From: Rhodohalobacter sp. 614A
Lineage (GTDB): Bacteria > Bacteroidota > Rhodothermia > Balneolales > Balneolaceae
Assembly: GCF_021462415.1 (NCBI RefSeq)
Contig: NZ_JAKEDS010000001.1
Coordinates: 2,099,935 to 2,163,934 of the forward strand
Direction of reading: 5' to 3'
Length of the DNA stretch: 64,000 nt
The notes under the pieces are model-generated. The model was not told the origin of the DNA and did not search any database. It saw only the letters and a program-made list of their open reading frames with translations. Positions 25,794 through 36,254 of the stretch are shown here, piece after piece (position 1 is the stretch's first letter; the number at the start of each line of letters is the position of its first letter). A program made the position numbers and the translations under genes.

Positions 25794-26668
25794 CTGATAT
25801 TCAACTTTGGACAGCGCTTATTACTCCCATGTATGAGGACGGGAGTATTCACTTTGAAGATCTCGAACGGCTCTTAAACCGCCAGGAAGATGCGGGAAAC
25901 GGTATTCTTATTCTTGGAAGTACGGGAGAAGGTCTGGCTCTTTCTGATGATGAGAAAAAACAGGTTGTAGATTTTGTTTCGGAACGCGAAAATTTGTCTC
26001 CAATTATGGTTGGTGTTGGTGGATTTAACCTTCAGCATCAGACCGAATGGATCCAATACTGCAACCAGAAAAATATTGATTGTTTTTTGTTGGTGAACCC
26101 GTTGTATTCAAAACCGGGTTTAAAAGGGCAAATTGAATGGTTCCGGTCATTATTGGATGCATCTGAAAAACCATCCATGATTTATAACATCCCGTCACGA
26201 ACGGGAGTGAAGTTATTTCCACAGGTTTTGAAGGAGCTTGAACATCACAAAAATTTATGGGCTGTAAAAGAGGCGAGCGGAAGTATTGAAGAGTTCCAGC
26301 AGTTCAGGAAAACAGTGCCTTCGATTCCATTGTTTAGCGGCGATGATGGATTAATGCCGTTCTTTTCAACGGCTGGTGGCAGCGGATTGGTATCTGTGGC
26401 TTCCAACGTTTGGCCGAAAGAAACAAGGCTCTATGTTGAAAAATGTCTGAAAGGAGATGTAGTTTCGCTGTTTCCAATTTGGACGGATGCCGTTAAAGCA
26501 CTCTTCTCTGCTTCAAACCCGATTCCCTTAAAGGTTTTAATGAAAGAAAAAGGATTGATAGATACATCCGTTCTTCGATTGCCTTTGACGGATAAAGAAC
26601 TTTCGGATACGGAACATTTACACGCTTCTGATGGAGCGATTGCAAATTGGTATGAATTGAATACATAG
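25790..26668 (+). CDS. dapA: 4-hydroxy-tetrahydrodipicolinate synthase
   Basis: 292 residues, a class I aldolase-fold enzyme. The Schiff-base Lys160 lies in WAVKEASGS and the proton-relay Tyr132 in MIYNIPSRTGV. The pyruvate-binding loop reads GSTGEGLAL instead of the usual GTTGES, leaving the central Thr45 and Glu47. It condenses pyruvate with aspartate semialdehyde. It is the third gene of the lysC-dapB-dapA unit; dapD follows after 188 bp and probably has its own promoter. Confidence 0.93.
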   Translation: MTDIQLWTALITPMYEDGSIHFEDLERLLNRQEDAGNGILILGSTGEGLALSDDEKKQVVDFVSERENLSPIMVGVGGFNLQHQTEWIQYCNQKNIDCFLLVNPLYSKPGLKGQIEWFRSLLDASEKPSMIYNIPSRTGVKLFPQVLKELEHHKNLWAVKEASGSIEEFQQFRKTVPSIPLFSGDDGLMPFFSTAGGSGLVSVASNVWPKETRLYVEKCLKGDVVSLFPIWTDAVKALFSASNPIPLKVLMKEKGLIDTSVLRLPLTDKELSDTEHLHASDGAIANWYELNT

Positions 26669-26856
26669 AATCAATTCATAAAGCCTTGTGCGATTCCAAT
26701 AATCCGCCATATTGAATGAAAATTCGAGTGTGCGTTTCCTGAGTTTTTTGACTTCCTTACGATTTGGGACAGACTTTTTTACAAAAGTGATCGAAACCGC
26801 GCTTAATCTGATGTTTACAAATACAATTAATCGAATAAATTTTATAAAAAATACAA

Positions 26857-27603
26857 ATGGACTGGGAAAAAATTTTAGATCAACTTGAAGAAGGAACTGT
26901 TCGTGCAGCCACACCCGAAGGCGACGGGTGGAAAGCAAATGTTGAAGTAAAAGAAGCCATTTTGGCTGCGTTCAAAGCCGGCAAAAACGTGAATTACGGG
27001 GGTATCTATGAAGGGTTTGTTGATAAAGGCAATCTCCCGCCCCGGATGTTCGATTCAAGTGATGGCGTACGCCTGGTACCTGGCGGATCATCTGTGAGAA
27101 GAGGAGCTTATGTGGCTAAAGGCGTAATCATGATGCCGCCGGCGTACGTAAATATCGGTGCGTATATAGATGAAGGATCCATGATTGATAGTCATGCTTT
27201 GGTGGGTTCCTGTGCTCAAATCGGGAAAAATGTGCATCTTTCCGCCGGAGTACAAATCGGAGGTGTTCTGGAACCCGTAGGTTTAAGCCCCGTTGTAGTT
27301 GAAGACGACTGTTTTATTGGAGCAGGCTCGGTGATTGTTGAAGGAATTTTAGTGAAGAAGCGGGCTGTTATTGCCCCGGGAGTTACTCTGTCAAAATCTG
27401 TTCCGGTTTACGATGCCGTAAACGAAGAAATTCTTGGAAAAGGAGCTGCGATTCCGGAAGGAGCAGTAGTGGTGCCGGGTACACGCCCCATCAATACTGA
27501 TTGGGGAATTGCAACAAAATTATCCGTCTCTTGTCCAATTATTATAAAGTACAGAGACAAAGACAGCGACGCTTCTTTAGTGCTTGAAGATGCCCTCAGA
27601 TAA
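26857..27603 (+). CDS. dapD: 2,3,4,5-tetrahydropyridine-2,6-dicarboxylate N-succinyltransferase
   Basis: 248 residues. The left-handed beta-helix hexapeptide repeats are clear ([37 protein letters not shown]), as is the DapD-specific [20 protein letters not shown] segment. It succinylates tetrahydrodipicolinate, so this organism appears to use the succinylase branch to diaminopimelate. dapC, dapE and dapF are not in the window. Confidence 0.93.
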   Translation: MDWEKILDQLEEGTVRAATPEGDGWKANVEVKEAILAAFKAGKNVNYGGIYEGFVDKGNLPPRMFDSSDGVRLVPGGSSVRRGAYVAKGVIMMPPAYVNIGAYIDEGSMIDSHALVGSCAQIGKNVHLSAGVQIGGVLEPVGLSPVVVEDDCFIGAGSVIVEGILVKKRAVIAPGVTLSKSVPVYDAVNEEILGKGAAIPEGAVVVPGTRPINTDWGIATKLSVSCPIIIKYRDKDSDASLVLEDALR

Positions 27604-27677
27604 AAAAATCTGTAAGGGATTGTAAAATTTCAGTTCTTACAAGTAGAACAATAACGAAAAATGTAAATACAATTATT

Positions 27678-28121
27678 ATGAGTTCATTAAACAAAGCGAT
27701 GATAATAGGCAGGCTTGGAGCTGATCCGGAAGTCCGTTATACGCAGTCTAATACGGCTGTTGCTACGTTAAGTGTTGCCACAACCGAGCGATATAAAGAC
27801 CGAAATGGTGAACTGCAGGAGAGTACTGAGTGGCACAGAATTGTGGCATGGGGACGTCTCGCAGAAATTTGCCAGGAATATCTTAAAAAAGGATCGTTAG
27901 CTTATTTCGAAGGCCCAATTCAAACACGTCAGTGGGAAGATAAAGATGGTCAGAAGAAGTATACAACTGAGATCAAAGCATTGACCATGCAGATGCTGGA
28001 CAGCCGCAGTGATTCAATGAGTGGAGGAGGAGCCCCGTCCTCCAAACCGGGTAAAAGTGCCGCTACATCGGTAGAGATTGATGACTCATTCGATGACATG
28101 GATGACGATCTCCCATTTTAA
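27678..28121 (+). CDS. ssb: Single-stranded DNA-binding protein
   Basis: 147 residues. The OB-fold domain is [20 protein letters not shown] through about residue 110, with [20 protein letters not shown]. An acidic flexible tail ends DDMDDDLPF, the canonical partner-binding tip. It coats single-stranded DNA during replication and repair. It is followed by a terminator and lies 74 bp downstream of dapD. Confidence 0.96.
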   Translation: MSSLNKAMIIGRLGADPEVRYTQSNTAVATLSVATTERYKDRNGELQESTEWHRIVAWGRLAEICQEYLKKGSLAYFEGPIQTRQWEDKDGQKKYTTEIKALTMQMLDSRSDSMSGGGAPSSKPGKSAATSVEIDDSFDDMDDDLPF

Positions 28122-28143
28122 AAAAGAAGTTTCGTACATTTAG

Positions 28144-28177
28144 AGGTGGCGGTGGCTTTCATCGTCACCTTTTTTTA
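28144..28177 (+). terminator. Rho-independent terminator after ssb
   Basis: A stem formed by AGGTGGCG and CGTCACCT, with one G-T pair, encloses a 10-base loop and is followed by seven T residues. Confidence 0.85.
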
Positions 28178-28221
28178 TTCATATTTAGTCAGGTTTTACC
28201 TATCAACCAACAAAGTCATTA

Positions 28222-29616
28222 TTGGAATCTTTAGACGAACCTCCGAGTCATAATTTCAGATTTATTCTTGTGCTCACCGCATTTTTTTTGATGGCAGCTG
28301 ATCAAGTCGGGTCTCTTCAGATCGGTGAAATATCTCTTGAGGTAGGAGTGATGATTGTTGGCCTCATCCTCAGTGCACTCTATTCAGGATCAGAAGTAGC
28401 CTTCTTTTCTCTCGTTAATCAAATGGAGAAATTGAAGGATACGGGTTCCCATGCCCGGAAGGATGCCAGAATCCTTACAATGTTAAACAAGCCCCGCCGA
28501 TTACTGGCTACTATTTTGATCGGAAATACGTTTGCCAATATTGTGAGTTCCGTCCTTGCAGCGGTTCTTGCAGGAAAGATTGCCGTGTATTATGATCTCT
28601 CGACGGTTGTGATTTACACTATCCAGATTTTTGTGCTCACATTCATGATTTTGATTCTGAGTGAAATCACTCCTAAAATCATTGCAATTAATAATCCATT
28701 GCGGGTCTCCCGGATTATGAGTGGATTCGTTTACTTTAATTTTATCTTGTTTACGCCGGTCTCCAAGTTAATTGCAAACAGTACGTTAAGCCTCGAAAAA
28801 AATCTTCCGAAACCGGATAACCGAATGACCGCCCAGGATTTGAAAACCATGGCAGAAATGGGAGAGAAAGAAGGATCCATCAGGGGTGATGAGCGTGAGA
28901 TTATCGAGAACGTCATTGAGTTTGGAAATACAACCGTTCGTGAAATTATGACGTCTCGTGTAAATATTGTTGCGGTAAACGTTCATGCCACGCTTTCGGA
29001 AGTAATATCTGTGATCAAAGATAAAGGATTATCCCGAATGCCCCTGTATGAAAATGATCTGGATACAATTTTGGGCGTCATTTATTCCAAAGATGTTCTT
29101 CCTTATATCAATACGAATTTGGTGAAGAGCGGAATCAATTGGAAAACCATTGCGAGAAAGGCTCTTTTTATTCCGGCCACAAAAAAACTGGATGACCTTC
29201 TCCGTGATTTTCAGCATGAAAAAACACACATTGCCATTGTGGTGGATGAATATGGCGGAACCGAGGGGATTGTAACACTGGACGATATTCTCGAAGAAAT
29301 TGTGGGAGATATCGGAGATGAATATGATGAGGAAGAGGAGAAACTCTACACCAAGTTCAAAAATGGAATTTACATTTTTGATGCAAAAATAGACCTCGAT
29401 GATCTTGACGAGATTCTCGGAACTACGATTTCTTCAGCGGGTGATGAGTTTGAAACCCTGGGTGGGCTCGTATACCATTTAACTGAGCGAATTCCCAATG
29501 TGGGCGAACGTGTTAATTACAAGAATCTTGAGCTTACGGTTCACTCGGTGAAAAATAATCGTGTAAGAAAACTGAGAGTGAAACCACCTGCATCTGTTAC
29601 AAATCCGGAAAATTAA
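28222..29616 (+). CDS. gldE: GldE-like CNNM/CBS transporter (hemolysin family)
   Basis: 464 residues. An N-terminal DUF21 (CNNM) domain has three to four membrane helices and the segment SALYSGSEVAFFSLVNQ. Two CBS repeats follow (EIMTSRVNIVAVNVHATLSE, then FIPATKKLDDLLRDFQHEK with IVVDEYGGTEGIVTLDDIL), and a C-terminal CorC_HlyC domain. Family members move Mg2+/Co2+; the Bacteroidota form beside ssb is usually named gliding-motility protein GldE. The ssb-gldE order fits that. Translation appears to begin at TTG; an ATG 23 codons in would remove part of the first helix region. Confidence 0.85.
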   Translation: MESLDEPPSHNFRFILVLTAFFLMAADQVGSLQIGEISLEVGVMIVGLILSALYSGSEVAFFSLVNQMEKLKDTGSHARKDARILTMLNKPRRLLATILIGNTFANIVSSVLAAVLAGKIAVYYDLSTVVIYTIQIFVLTFMILILSEITPKIIAINNPLRVSRIMSGFVYFNFILFTPVSKLIANSTLSLEKNLPKPDNRMTAQDLKTMAEMGEKEGSIRGDEREIIENVIEFGNTTVREIMTSRVNIVAVNVHATLSEVISVIKDKGLSRMPLYENDLDTILGVIYSKDVLPYINTNLVKSGINWKTIARKALFIPATKKLDDLLRDFQHEKTHIAIVVDEYGGTEGIVTLDDILEEIVGDIGDEYDEEEEKLYTKFKNGIYIFDAKIDLDDLDEILGTTISSAGDEFETLGGLVYHLTERIPNVGERVNYKNLELTVHSVKNNRVRKLRVKPPASVTNPEN

Positions 29617-29634
29617 ACGACGTAATTCTTATTT

Positions 29635-30675
29635 GTGATTAAGAAAAATAGTCTCAAAATCTGTTCTGACGTAGATCTCTCTTCTTATAACACACTCGGG
29701 GTTTCTGCTGTAGCATCTGTTTTTGTAGAGATCACTTCGCGGGATGACCTTTTAGTTTTAGCTGACCAGGATTTTTTTAAACATCATCAACCGTTTATTC
29801 TAGGAGGCGGCAGTAATGTTCTCTTTCTTGATGATCCTTCCAAAGCCATCATCAAGATGTCTGTTAAGGGAAAAGATATTGTGGATGAGGATGCTCAATA
29901 TGTGAAAGCTCAGATTGGTGCAGGCGAAAACTGGCACGAATTTGTATCCTGGGTTGTGGAGAATAACTTTGGAGGTGTTGAGAATCTTGCCTTAATTCCG
30001 GGCACTGTTGGGGCGGCGCCCATCCAGAATATTGGTGCTTATGGAGTAGAATTAGAACAAGTGTTTGATTCCCTGGAACTCTTTGATATGCAGACGGGTA
30101 CGTTCAAAACCTTTTATAAGAAAGATTGTGATTTCGGGTATCGCGACAGCATTTTTAAGAATGAGCTGAGAGGACAAGTAATTGTAACGAATGTTACACT
30201 CAGGCTCTCAAAATTGAATCATATAATTCATGATAGTTATGGTTCACTTCAATCTTATCTTCAGGAGAAAAGTATTCAAAATCCGGGGATAAAAGACGTT
30301 TACCAAGCGGTTATTGATATTCGAAGATCAAAACTTCCCGATCCAAAGGATATTGGAAATGCCGGAAGCTTTTTCAAAAATCCTGTTGTAAGCAAAGAAA
30401 TATTTGAGGATTTACAATCTCGATTTGAAGACATGCCTTTCTATGAAGTAAGTGAAAATGAGATAAAAATCCCGGCCGGGTGGTTGATTGAAAAAACGGG
30501 GTGGAGAGGTAAACAAATCGGCCATGTTGGAACCTATCAAAATCAGGCGCTTGTGATTGTAAATCATGGGAATGCAAGCGGATCTGATATCTTTCATTTT
30601 TCAAAACAGGTTCAAAAATCTGTGAAAGAAACTTTTGGAATTGAACTGGTACCTGAAGTGAATATCGTGGAGTAA
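29635..30675 (+). CDS. murB: UDP-N-acetylenolpyruvoylglucosamine reductase
   Basis: 346 residues, a type I MurB. The FAD-binding motif is LGGGSNVLFLDDP, with the region LALIPGTVGAAPIQNIGAYG. The catalytic segment is GNAGSFFKNPVV, and the type-I-specific AGWLIEKTGWRGKQIG precedes the C-terminus. It completes UDP-MurNAc synthesis for peptidoglycan. The start is a GTG, 18 bp after the upstream gene. The DUF2779 gene begins 2 bp after its stop. Confidence 0.95.
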   Translation: MIKKNSLKICSDVDLSSYNTLGVSAVASVFVEITSRDDLLVLADQDFFKHHQPFILGGGSNVLFLDDPSKAIIKMSVKGKDIVDEDAQYVKAQIGAGENWHEFVSWVVENNFGGVENLALIPGTVGAAPIQNIGAYGVELEQVFDSLELFDMQTGTFKTFYKKDCDFGYRDSIFKNELRGQVIVTNVTLRLSKLNHIIHDSYGSLQSYLQEKSIQNPGIKDVYQAVIDIRRSKLPDPKDIGNAGSFFKNPVVSKEIFEDLQSRFEDMPFYEVSENEIKIPAGWLIEKTGWRGKQIGHVGTYQNQALVIVNHGNASGSDIFHFSKQVQKSVKETFGIELVPEVNIVE

Positions 30676-30677
30676 CT

Positions 30678-32558
30678 ATGGCCGGGAAAGATACCATTTT
30701 AATAAATGACGATCTTTTTCAACAGACGATATCCTGTCCCCTCAAATTTACTCATATCACGAAGAGCCAGAAAGCGAGAAGACAGTCCGGCATGTTGTTT
30801 CGACAGCGAAACAAATTGCATATTCGCGATGCGATTGCTCATCAGTTTGAGAATTGCAGGTATACTTCCAGCCCGACTCAACAGGCACATGAAGAAACAG
30901 CAAATTGGTTAAAGCAGGATTCCGTAGCTATTTGCGGCGCAGTTGTTAACAAGGGAAATCTCCTGACAAGAATTCCAATTTTAATCAAAGAGAATAATCA
31001 CCTTACAATTATCCAGGTTCACGGGAAACTTCGGAAACGATCTGAAGGCGATGAAATTTCTCCAACGATAAATAAGCGAAGCATTCTGCGCTATTTATTG
31101 AAAGCGGCATATCGTATGGAAGTTCTCAAGAGAGTTTTTCCTGAAAGTGATGTAAAAGTTGACTTTTACTTTCCAAACAAACACTTCAAATCATCGTTGG
31201 ATCATCTTCATTTATTTTTAAGCGAGGAATTTGAAAACGATGACGATATCCGGTACGAATTCAAAGAATTGTTTTCGAAAGTGAAAGCAACGGATGCAGT
31301 TGTAAAAATAAATGAGAAGATACCTGAATCTATTGCTCACCAAAGCTTTGCCGATTTGAGTGTTGCAAAAGCTATTGAGCAAATGATGAATTTAAATCAG
31401 GATCAGTCTGAAAAGACTGAGATCAATAGACATACGGGGTGTAAGTATTGTGAATTCCGGTTGCCGGAGATGGAAAAAAAGGATGGCTGTTGGAACAAGT
31501 TTTTCTTCACAAAAGAGCTCCATCATCCGGAAAAACATGTGTTTGAATTGATTGGACACGGCAATAGCAGCGAAACGGATCATGGCACTTTTTACCAGGA
31601 AGAGGCAGAACTTTCCAGAGGATTCACGTCTTTTGAAGACACTCAAAAATATGGCGGATCAAACATTACCATTCTGCAGCGGCGAAATCTCCAAATTTTA
31701 CAGGCCAGGGATGAATCCGTGCCCTCACTTTGGATGAAGCCGGGAGTTAAATCCCTGGAAAAATTGGAGTATCCGTTACATTTTCTGGATTTTGAAGCGG
31801 CAACCTACGCCATCCCGCTGAGGGGCGAAAATCGTCCATATACCCCAATCTTCTTCCAGTTTTCCTGTCACACATTAAAAGAAAATGGTACGCTTGTTCA
31901 CACCGAATGGCTCGATCAGCAGGAGGAGGAAACTTATCCTCATGTGGAGTTTGTAAATCAACTCGGAAAAATTCCTGACATTTTTGAGGGAACAATTATG
32001 CAGTATTCGCCCTTTGAAAAACAGGGAGTTAACCGATTGATTGGTGATTTAAAAAGAGAACCGAATCAATTTCAAACTCAAATTGAAATTCTTGAAAAAA
32101 TCAGGAAATCTGAATTTCCGGGTTATGAAAATCGTTTTTTTGATATAAGCAGAATCATTAGTGATTTCTACTTCAATAAATTTTTTAATGATGGATTGGG
32201 GTTAAAACAGGTGTTGTCGAGTATTTTACTTTGGGAAAAAACATTCGGTAACATGGATTTACCCCAAATAAGAATTGATGATAGTGTGATCGATATGAAG
32301 GCTTCGTTCAGCAACGGAGGAATTCCTGATCCATATAAACAAATACAGAATTCTGATTTTTTAATTGCTGATGGAGCCGCTGCAATGAATGCCTGGCTCT
32401 CTTTCAAAAACGGTTTATTGAGCGGGGAGGAAGAACTTCAAATCCCTAAAATGTTGAGAAAGTATTGTTCCCTGGATTCGTTTGCATTGTATGTGATTTA
32501 TCGTCACATCAGGAAATTTACGGATTCAATTGAGAACGAAGATTTGATACTATTTTGA
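30678..32558 (+). CDS. DUF2779 protein: Cas4-like Fe-S nuclease fused to DEDD-type exonuclease-like domain
   Basis: 626 residues in two predicted nuclease-like parts. The N-terminal part resembles Cas4/RecB-type nucleases: Cys20 in TISCPLKF and Cys255, Cys258, Cys271 in TGCKYCEF...DGC could hold a 4Fe-4S cluster. The usual PD-(D/E)XK residues are hard to assign (IIQVHGKLRK near 111-120). The C-terminal DUF2779 part starts HFLDFEAATYAIP (Asp371, Glu373), then MQYSPFEKQ, FFDISRI and a YCSLDSFALYVIY ending, like an RNase-H-fold DEDD exonuclease. It begins 2 bp after murB. DNA repair or nucleic-acid turnover is plausible but unproven. Confidence 0.82.
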   Translation: MAGKDTILINDDLFQQTISCPLKFTHITKSQKARRQSGMLFRQRNKLHIRDAIAHQFENCRYTSSPTQQAHEETANWLKQDSVAICGAVVNKGNLLTRIPILIKENNHLTIIQVHGKLRKRSEGDEISPTINKRSILRYLLKAAYRMEVLKRVFPESDVKVDFYFPNKHFKSSLDHLHLFLSEEFENDDDIRYEFKELFSKVKATDAVVKINEKIPESIAHQSFADLSVAKAIEQMMNLNQDQSEKTEINRHTGCKYCEFRLPEMEKKDGCWNKFFFTKELHHPEKHVFELIGHGNSSETDHGTFYQEEAELSRGFTSFEDTQKYGGSNITILQRRNLQILQARDESVPSLWMKPGVKSLEKLEYPLHFLDFEAATYAIPLRGENRPYTPIFFQFSCHTLKENGTLVHTEWLDQQEEETYPHVEFVNQLGKIPDIFEGTIMQYSPFEKQGVNRLIGDLKREPNQFQTQIEILEKIRKSEFPGYENRFFDISRIISDFYFNKFFNDGLGLKQVLSSILLWEKTFGNMDLPQIRIDDSVIDMKASFSNGGIPDPYKQIQNSDFLIADGAAAMNAWLSFKNGLLSGEEELQIPKMLRKYCSLDSFALYVIYRHIRKFTDSIENEDLILF

Positions 32559-32622
32559 TTAAAATGGTTAGGAAAACCTGTATGATTAATTTTGAATTTA
32601 ATGACAACATAAATTGGTGAAT

Positions 32623-34113
32623 ATGCGACGATTGCAATCTTATTTATTAATTTTTATTTCCCTGTTTGTTTTTTCCAGTGCATGTACCGTTCAGCGAAGT
32701 CCGGTTACCGGAAAGAAACGTGCGTACGGATACTCATGGGAAGAGGAGAAACAAATTGGTGCCGACGCTGATAAACAAATTCAGCAGCAATATGGTATTT
32801 ATGATGACGAAGGCCTCCGAAATTACGTAGATGATGTAGCTCAGGATGTACTTGCGAACAGTGATATGCGCGGAGATGATGTTGATGAGATGTACCGCAC
32901 CACTGAATTTACGTTTCGTGTACTTGACAGCCCCGTAGTGAATGCTTTTGCACTTCCCGGCGGATATGTATATGTGACCCGAGGTTTACTTGCAAATCTT
33001 AGAAATGAAGCTCAATTGGCTGTGGTTCTGGGTCACGAAATTGGTCACGTTGCAGCTCGCCATGCATCCCAACGGGCTTTTGAACAGCAAATTGGTCAGC
33101 TTGCATTAATTGGCGGAGCTGTTGCAGGACAGGAATTATTAGGCGTTCCGGGAGAAAGTATTCTGAATTTGGGAGGTCAGGCTGCACAATTAATGTTCCT
33201 GAAATATAGCCGTGACGATGAAAGTGAATCTGATAAATTAGGTGTTGAATACGCCGCAAAGACAAAGTATGAAGCGGCTGAAGGTGCAGACTTTTTTACG
33301 ACGCTGAAAAGGCTTTCGAATCAGTCCGGGCAAAGCATTCCAACCTGGGCATCTACTCACCCCGATCCGTCTCAGCGAGAGGAAAGAATTCCACAACTTG
33401 CAGAAGGCTGGCGCCAGCAGGGATACGAAATGAATATTGAGAACATGGATCGATTCATGGGCCAAATTGATGATATCGTTTATGGAAATAATCCTCGGCA
33501 AGGTTTTACTGAGGACGGTGTATTTTACCATCCCGATCTGGAATTTAAATTTCCCTATCCCGAAGACTGGCAATTGATCAACACTCCAACAGCAGTTCAG
33601 GTTGTGAATCCGGATCAGAATGCAATTATGATTTTTCAGATTGACGGCCAGAACAATAGCGCTCAGGCATCTGTACAGGAATTTTTGAACCAGGAAGGGG
33701 TGAATGCAGTGAATAGTTCCTCTGCTTCCAATCATGGTCTCAGCGGGTATGAAGCTGTTGCTACTGCTCAAACGCAAGAAGGCGCTGATGTGAGATTATA
33801 TTTGTATAGCGTTGAATACGATGGGAATATCTACCGGTTTGTAACCTACACATTGGCCGATCAGTTCGATTCTTACGACGATATATTTATGCGAACATCC
33901 AATGGATTTGATGAGTTGAATGATTCAAGAATTCTCAATATCCAACCGGTTCGGCTGAATGTGTTCAGAGCAAATCGAACGGGTTCACTTCAATCCTTCC
34001 TTCCATCCAATCTCCCTATGGATATTACTCCGGAGGATGTGGCCATTGCCAATCAGGTTGAGCTTGATCAAACCATTCAGGAAGGGACATGGATTAAAAT
34101 TCCTCAGCAATAG
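32623..34113 (+). CDS. M48-family metalloprotease, lipoprotein
   Basis: About 496 residues. A lipoprotein signal peptide ends at Cys21 (FSSAC). A zinc protease domain has HEIGH (138-142) and the downstream ESESDKLGVEYA providing the third ligand, typical of BepA/LoiP-like M48C enzymes that police outer-membrane protein assembly. A C-terminal extension of about 200 residues contains a PsbP-like region (GVFYHPDLEFKFPYPEDWQL) and a terminal LysM-like motif (ANQVELDQTIQEGTWIKIP). It is probably periplasmic and outer-membrane anchored. The ATG at 32623 is preferred over upstream TTG/GTG codons because it gives a clean signal peptide. Confidence 0.88.
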   Translation: MRRLQSYLLIFISLFVFSSACTVQRSPVTGKKRAYGYSWEEEKQIGADADKQIQQQYGIYDDEGLRNYVDDVAQDVLANSDMRGDDVDEMYRTTEFTFRVLDSPVVNAFALPGGYVYVTRGLLANLRNEAQLAVVLGHEIGHVAARHASQRAFEQQIGQLALIGGAVAGQELLGVPGESILNLGGQAAQLMFLKYSRDDESESDKLGVEYAAKTKYEAAEGADFFTTLKRLSNQSGQSIPTWASTHPDPSQREERIPQLAEGWRQQGYEMNIENMDRFMGQIDDIVYGNNPRQGFTEDGVFYHPDLEFKFPYPEDWQLINTPTAVQVVNPDQNAIMIFQIDGQNNSAQASVQEFLNQEGVNAVNSSSASNHGLSGYEAVATAQTQEGADVRLYLYSVEYDGNIYRFVTYTLADQFDSYDDIFMRTSNGFDELNDSRILNIQPVRLNVFRANRTGSLQSFLPSNLPMDITPEDVAIANQVELDQTIQEGTWIKIPQQ

Positions 34114-34223
34114 AAAACGGGTAATTTTTTAAAATGAAATGACGGATCTGCATTTGTAACCTGTCATTTATCTGTATTTCTGCTATTTTTGATGCTGGAT
34201 TTTAATCGTATAAAAAGAATCAC

Positions 34224-35519
34224 ATGATAGAACGTTATTCCCGAAAGGAAATGTCTGATATCTGGTCGGAGCAGAACCAGTTTCAGGCATGGCTTGATGT
34301 TGAACTTGCTGCTTGTTGGGCATGGAGCCAGATGGATAAAATTCCAGCTGAAGATGTCGAAAAACTTTATGAAAATGCTTCCTTCGATATAGACCGAATC
34401 AAAGAAATTGAGAAAGAAACCCGGCACGATGTGGTTGCCTTTACCCGGGCTGTTTCTGAAACACTGGGAGACGAAAAAAAATGGGTGCACTACGGCTTAA
34501 CATCCACGGATGTTGTAGATACCGCAAACGGTTATCGCCTCAAACAGGCGAACGAGCTGCTCAAAGAAGGTTTGAGTCGATTTTGTAACGCACTCGCTGA
34601 AAAAGCCAAAGAGCACAAACTGACGGTAATGATGGGCAGAACTCATGGAGTTCACGCTGAACCGACAACATTTGGGCTGAAGTGCGCGCTCTGGTATGCT
34701 GAAATGCAACGAAATGTGGATCGTTTTGAACGAGCCGCTAAAGATGTGGAATTTGGAAAGCTTTCCGGCGCTGTGGGCACCTTTGCACACATTCCGCCAA
34801 AAGTGGAAAACCTGACTTGTGAACGGCTTGGCATCCAGCCCGCTTCAATTTCCACCCAGACTTTGCAGCGGGATCGCCACGCATATTATATGGCCACGCT
34901 GGCGGTAATCGGATCCACTCTCGAAAAAATTGCTGTGGAGATTCGTCATTTACAGCGAACCGAACTTCGCGAAGCGGAGGAATTTTTCAGCAAAGGACAG
35001 AAAGGCTCTTCTGCCATGCCTCATAAACGCAATCCCATCAGTTCGGAAAATATTTCGGGATGTGCCCGGGTACTTCGCGGATATATGGTTTCATCGTACG
35101 AAAACATCCCGTTGTGGCATGAGAGAGATATTTCCCATTCTTCTGTGGAACGAATTATTCTGCCGGATGCCACCATTCTGCTTGATTACATGCTCAACCG
35201 TTTTTCCGGAGTGATTGAAAAATTGATGGTTTATCCGGAAAACATGAAGGAAAACATGCAGAAGACTCATGGATTGGTTTTTTCTCAACGGCTTTTATTG
35301 ATGTTGATTGAAAAAGGCCTTTCAAGAGAAACTGCTTACGATACGGTTCAGCCTCTTGCCATGCAAGCGTGGGAAGAAAAACGACCATTCAGGGATCTCG
35401 TGGAATCGGATTCTACCATTCAGGAAAACCTGTCATCAGAAGAAATTGATGACGCTTTTGATGTGAGCTATCACACCAAACGGGTGGATGAAATTTTTGA
35501 GCGGGCAGGTTTGAGATAG
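34224..35519 (+). CDS. purB: Adenylosuccinate lyase
   Basis: 431 residues, a fumarase/aspartase-superfamily enzyme. The signature [16 protein letters not shown] carries the catalytic Ser loop, and [14 protein letters not shown] and [16 protein letters not shown] are the other two conserved regions. It acts twice in purine synthesis, releasing fumarate from SAICAR and from adenylosuccinate. It stands alone, 110 bp after the M48 gene, with a hairpin terminator. Confidence 0.96.
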   Translation: MIERYSRKEMSDIWSEQNQFQAWLDVELAACWAWSQMDKIPAEDVEKLYENASFDIDRIKEIEKETRHDVVAFTRAVSETLGDEKKWVHYGLTSTDVVDTANGYRLKQANELLKEGLSRFCNALAEKAKEHKLTVMMGRTHGVHAEPTTFGLKCALWYAEMQRNVDRFERAAKDVEFGKLSGAVGTFAHIPPKVENLTCERLGIQPASISTQTLQRDRHAYYMATLAVIGSTLEKIAVEIRHLQRTELREAEEFFSKGQKGSSAMPHKRNPISSENISGCARVLRGYMVSSYENIPLWHERDISHSSVERIILPDATILLDYMLNRFSGVIEKLMVYPENMKENMQKTHGLVFSQRLLLMLIEKGLSRETAYDTVQPLAMQAWEEKRPFRDLVESDSTIQENLSSEEIDDAFDVSYHTKRVDEIFERAGLR

Positions 35520-35534
35520 ATAAATCTTGAGAAT

Positions 35535-35564
35535 ATCATCCTGGGTCACACTCAGGATGATTTT
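35535..35564 (+). terminator. Probable terminator after purB
   Basis: A 9-bp perfect stem, ATCATCCTG / CAGGATGAT, with a 9-base loop is followed by only four T residues, between convergent purB and the Fur-family gene. A moderate terminator. Confidence 0.65.
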
Positions 35565-35586
35565 ACATGGGTTTTTACCCTAATAA

Positions 35587-36099
35587 TCAGGCCTGTTTCT
35601 CTTTTATGGATTTGATCTTGTCGCCGCTCTCTTTTCTGCGTTGGCACGCTTCCCGGTCATTACACCGTCCAAAAAGGTGCAAAGAATGCCCTTCTACTTC
35701 GAAGTCATGGATTTTCTCCATCAGGTTTTGAATTTCAAGAATTCGCGGATCGCAGAATTCAATCACTACACCACACTCTTTGCAAATCATGTGGTCGTGT
35801 TGCTGGTATGCATATGACCGCTCGTAATAGTACTGGTTCTTTCCAAACTGCTGACGTTGAACAAGTCCGCATTCAATCAGAAGGTCAAGCGTGTTGTAAA
35901 CAGTTGCGCGAGAGACTCTTGTGCCTGCTTTCTTCATGTTGAAAAAAATATCGTCCGCGTCAAAATGTCCGTCTGACCGGTAAATTTCTTCCAAAACCAT
36001 GAACCGCTCCGGAGTCTGGCGTTGATTTCTCTCTTTGAGATAGGTTCTGAAAATCTGTTTTACTAATTGTATAATCTCTTCAGGTGCCTGATGTGCCAT
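35587..36099 (-). CDS. Fur-family transcriptional regulator
   Basis: 170 residues. An N-terminal winged helix (RNQRQTPERFMVLEEIYRSDGHFDADDIF, then SRATVYNTLDLLIECGLV) is followed by a dimerisation/metal domain with QQHDHMICKECG and a C-terminal RCNDREACQRR, a zinc site with two Cys pairs. The family includes Fur, Zur and PerR; no residue visible here decides between them. It is divergent from the acyl-CoA synthetase gene across 155 bp, in which I found no convincing Fur box. Confidence 0.92.
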   Translation of the reverse strand: MAHQAPEEIIQLVKQIFRTYLKERNQRQTPERFMVLEEIYRSDGHFDADDIFFNMKKAGTRVSRATVYNTLDLLIECGLVQRQQFGKNQYYYERSYAYQQHDHMICKECGVVIEFCDPRILEIQNLMEKIHDFEVEGHSLHLFGRCNDREACQRRKESGDKIKSIKEKQA

Positions 36100-36254
36100 G
36101 GTAAACGTTTTTAAATGTGAAAACTGTTGATATTCAAAACGAATTGATTGAAATGTTCTTGCAGAATATATTGCTAAAGATTTTACAGAAGTATACTAAA
36201 AAAGCTCGAACATTTTATCTTATTGAAATCTACCATTAAACGAATTGGAAAATT

